Origin: Cladosporium sp. IMV 00045
Taxonomy: Eukaryota > Ascomycota > Dothideomycetes > Cladosporiales > Cladosporiaceae
DNA: 18,795 nucleotides
Direction: 5' to 3'
Assembly: GCA_001931905.2 (NCBI GenBank)
Contig: MSJI02000430.1
Coordinates: 1-18,795, forward strand
Shown: one piece after another, positions 18,040 to 18,795 of the stretch
Numbering within the stretch: the stretch's first letter is position 1
Layout: every line of letters begins with the position of its first letter
Made by a program: the position numbers and the translations under genes
Notes under the pieces: generated by a model
The model's database searches: none
What the model was told of the DNA's origin: nothing
The model's input: the letters and a program-made list of their open reading frames with translations, nothing else

Positions 18040-18795
18040 CTAGCTATGTCTGTCCCTCAATAGCTGATCAAAATTGAGAACCGACTTTCCAAGCACATTA
18101 GCAGCTTTACCGCAATCCTCCTTGTCCGTCCATTCATGCGCGGCATGGGAAACGCCCGCCTTCCCGCGAGCAAACACCATCGCAGTCGGACAAACCAACT
18201 GGGTCATAGTACTGTCGTGTGCCGTATCCGTCCTTGCCCCGATACCTTCATCGCCACAAGCCCTACGAACACAATCGATGGCTTCGTCCCAAAACTTCCC
18301 CGGTTCGAGATGCATCGTTCGAGACCAATCGAGTTCCAAGCCGTGTATGCTCGCAATGCGTTTGGCCTTTGCCGCAATTTCCGATCCCATGCTTTCTAGC
18401 CCTTCAAGGTTCTGGTGCATCAAGCAGAAAACGACCTTCGTGTTTGATTGAATGTTACACGAGCCCACTGGGCCCGACTGGATGCCGGTCGCTGTCGTGT
18501 AGCCACCGGCCGTATACGCGAGCTCCTCCAGTTCCACGATAAATTTACCAGCACCGACAAGCGTGTCACGCCTGCCATGCATGGCATAGGTGTTGGCGTG
18601 ACCATCTTCGCCGTGAAACGTCACTTCAAAAACCGAAATACCCTGCCAGCCCTCGACCCAACCGACAGGCTTCCCAGCTTTCTCCAGTTCACGAGCTTGC
18701 TCGACATGGATCTCGAAATGCGCAGACAGTGGGAATTCATCAAACGTGTTTGGTCCTTCTCCAATGTATCCGATTGACTGTAACGCTGCACCGAG
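18040..18795 (-). CDS. M20-family N-carbamoyl-amino-acid hydrolase / allantoate amidohydrolase-like, C-terminal part
   Basis: The frame is open from the right edge (18795) to a TAG at 18040-18042, giving the last 251 residues. The N-terminal catalytic half lies outside the window. Visible features are HFEIHVEQ, whose second His is the metal ligand in this family; VGWVEGWQGISVFEVTFHGE and GHANTYAMHGRRD, the dimerisation-domain substrate motif; TDTAHDST; and PTAMVFARGKAGVSHAAHEW, whose His (partial residue 217) corresponds to the C-terminal metal ligand. The ending GKAANVLGKSVLNFDQLL is typical. Family members are di-zinc amidohydrolases that remove carbamoyl or ureido groups, as in beta-ureidopropionase of pyrimidine breakdown, allantoate amidohydrolase and N-carbamoyl-amino-acid hydrolase. 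The substrate cannot be assigned. The first in-window GTG at 18624 is internal, not a start. Confidence 0.88.
   Translation of the reverse strand, partial: LGAALQSIGYIGEGPNTFDEFPLSAHFEIHVEQARELEKAGKPVGWVEGWQGISVFEVTFHGEDGHANTYAMHGRRDTLVGAGKFIVELEELAYTAGGYTTATGIQSGPVGSCNIQSNTKVVFCLMHQNLEGLESMGSEIAAKAKRIASIHGLELDWSRTMHLEPGKFWDEAIDCVRRACGDEGIGARTDTAHDSTMTQLVCPTAMVFARGKAGVSHAAHEWTDKEDCGKAANVLGKSVLNFDQLLRDRHS

Overview
The window looks like nuclear DNA of a filamentous ascomycete (Pezizomycotina, possibly Dothideomycetes; the class is a guess). The genes are monocistronic and lie on both strands. Introns are short (51 to 160 bp) with GT..AG ends and CTAAC/CTGAC-type branch points. Several protein families are fungal: a Gcn4/CpcA bZIP factor, Opi3, DUF2293, Sas10 and an Mtr-type permease. 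There are no prokaryotic operons, no recognisable transposon and no CRISPR array.

Layout, left to right: (1) the 3' end of a cpcA/GCN4 gene (+), cut by the window edge. (2) A small LYR-like/DUF1763-like gene (+). (3) An OPI3 phospholipid methyltransferase gene (-, one intron). (4) A three-exon DUF2293 gene (-) with candidate SUMO-interaction motifs. (5) SAS10/UTP3, a ribosome-biogenesis gene (+), sharing a 673-bp divergent promoter with gene 4. (6) A 1.6-kb gene-free stretch with an inverted repeat and palindromes. (7) A three-exon Mtr/AAAP amino-acid permease (+). (8) A signal-peptide, single-span membrane protein with a Thr-rich ectodomain (-). (9) An ornithine cyclodeaminase/mu-crystallin family enzyme (+), divergent from gene 8. 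(10) A small secreted eight-cysteine protein (-), whose stop codon lies 38 bp from that of gene 9. (11) The C-terminal part of an M20-family N-carbamoyl-amino-acid hydrolase-like enzyme (-), cut by the right edge.

Four of the eleven genes concern amino-acid or nitrogen metabolism: cpcA, the permease, the OCD-family enzyme and the amidohydrolase. They are interleaved with housekeeping genes, so the window reads as an ordinary chromosomal region, not a defined gene cluster. I see no convincing new multi-gene system. The least explained elements are the SIM-like motifs in the DUF2293 protein, the Thr-rich membrane protein with a predicted G-quadruplex in its 3' region, the small secreted protein, and the uORF overlapping the permease start. 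Many long reverse-strand open frames are shadows of GC-rich exons.
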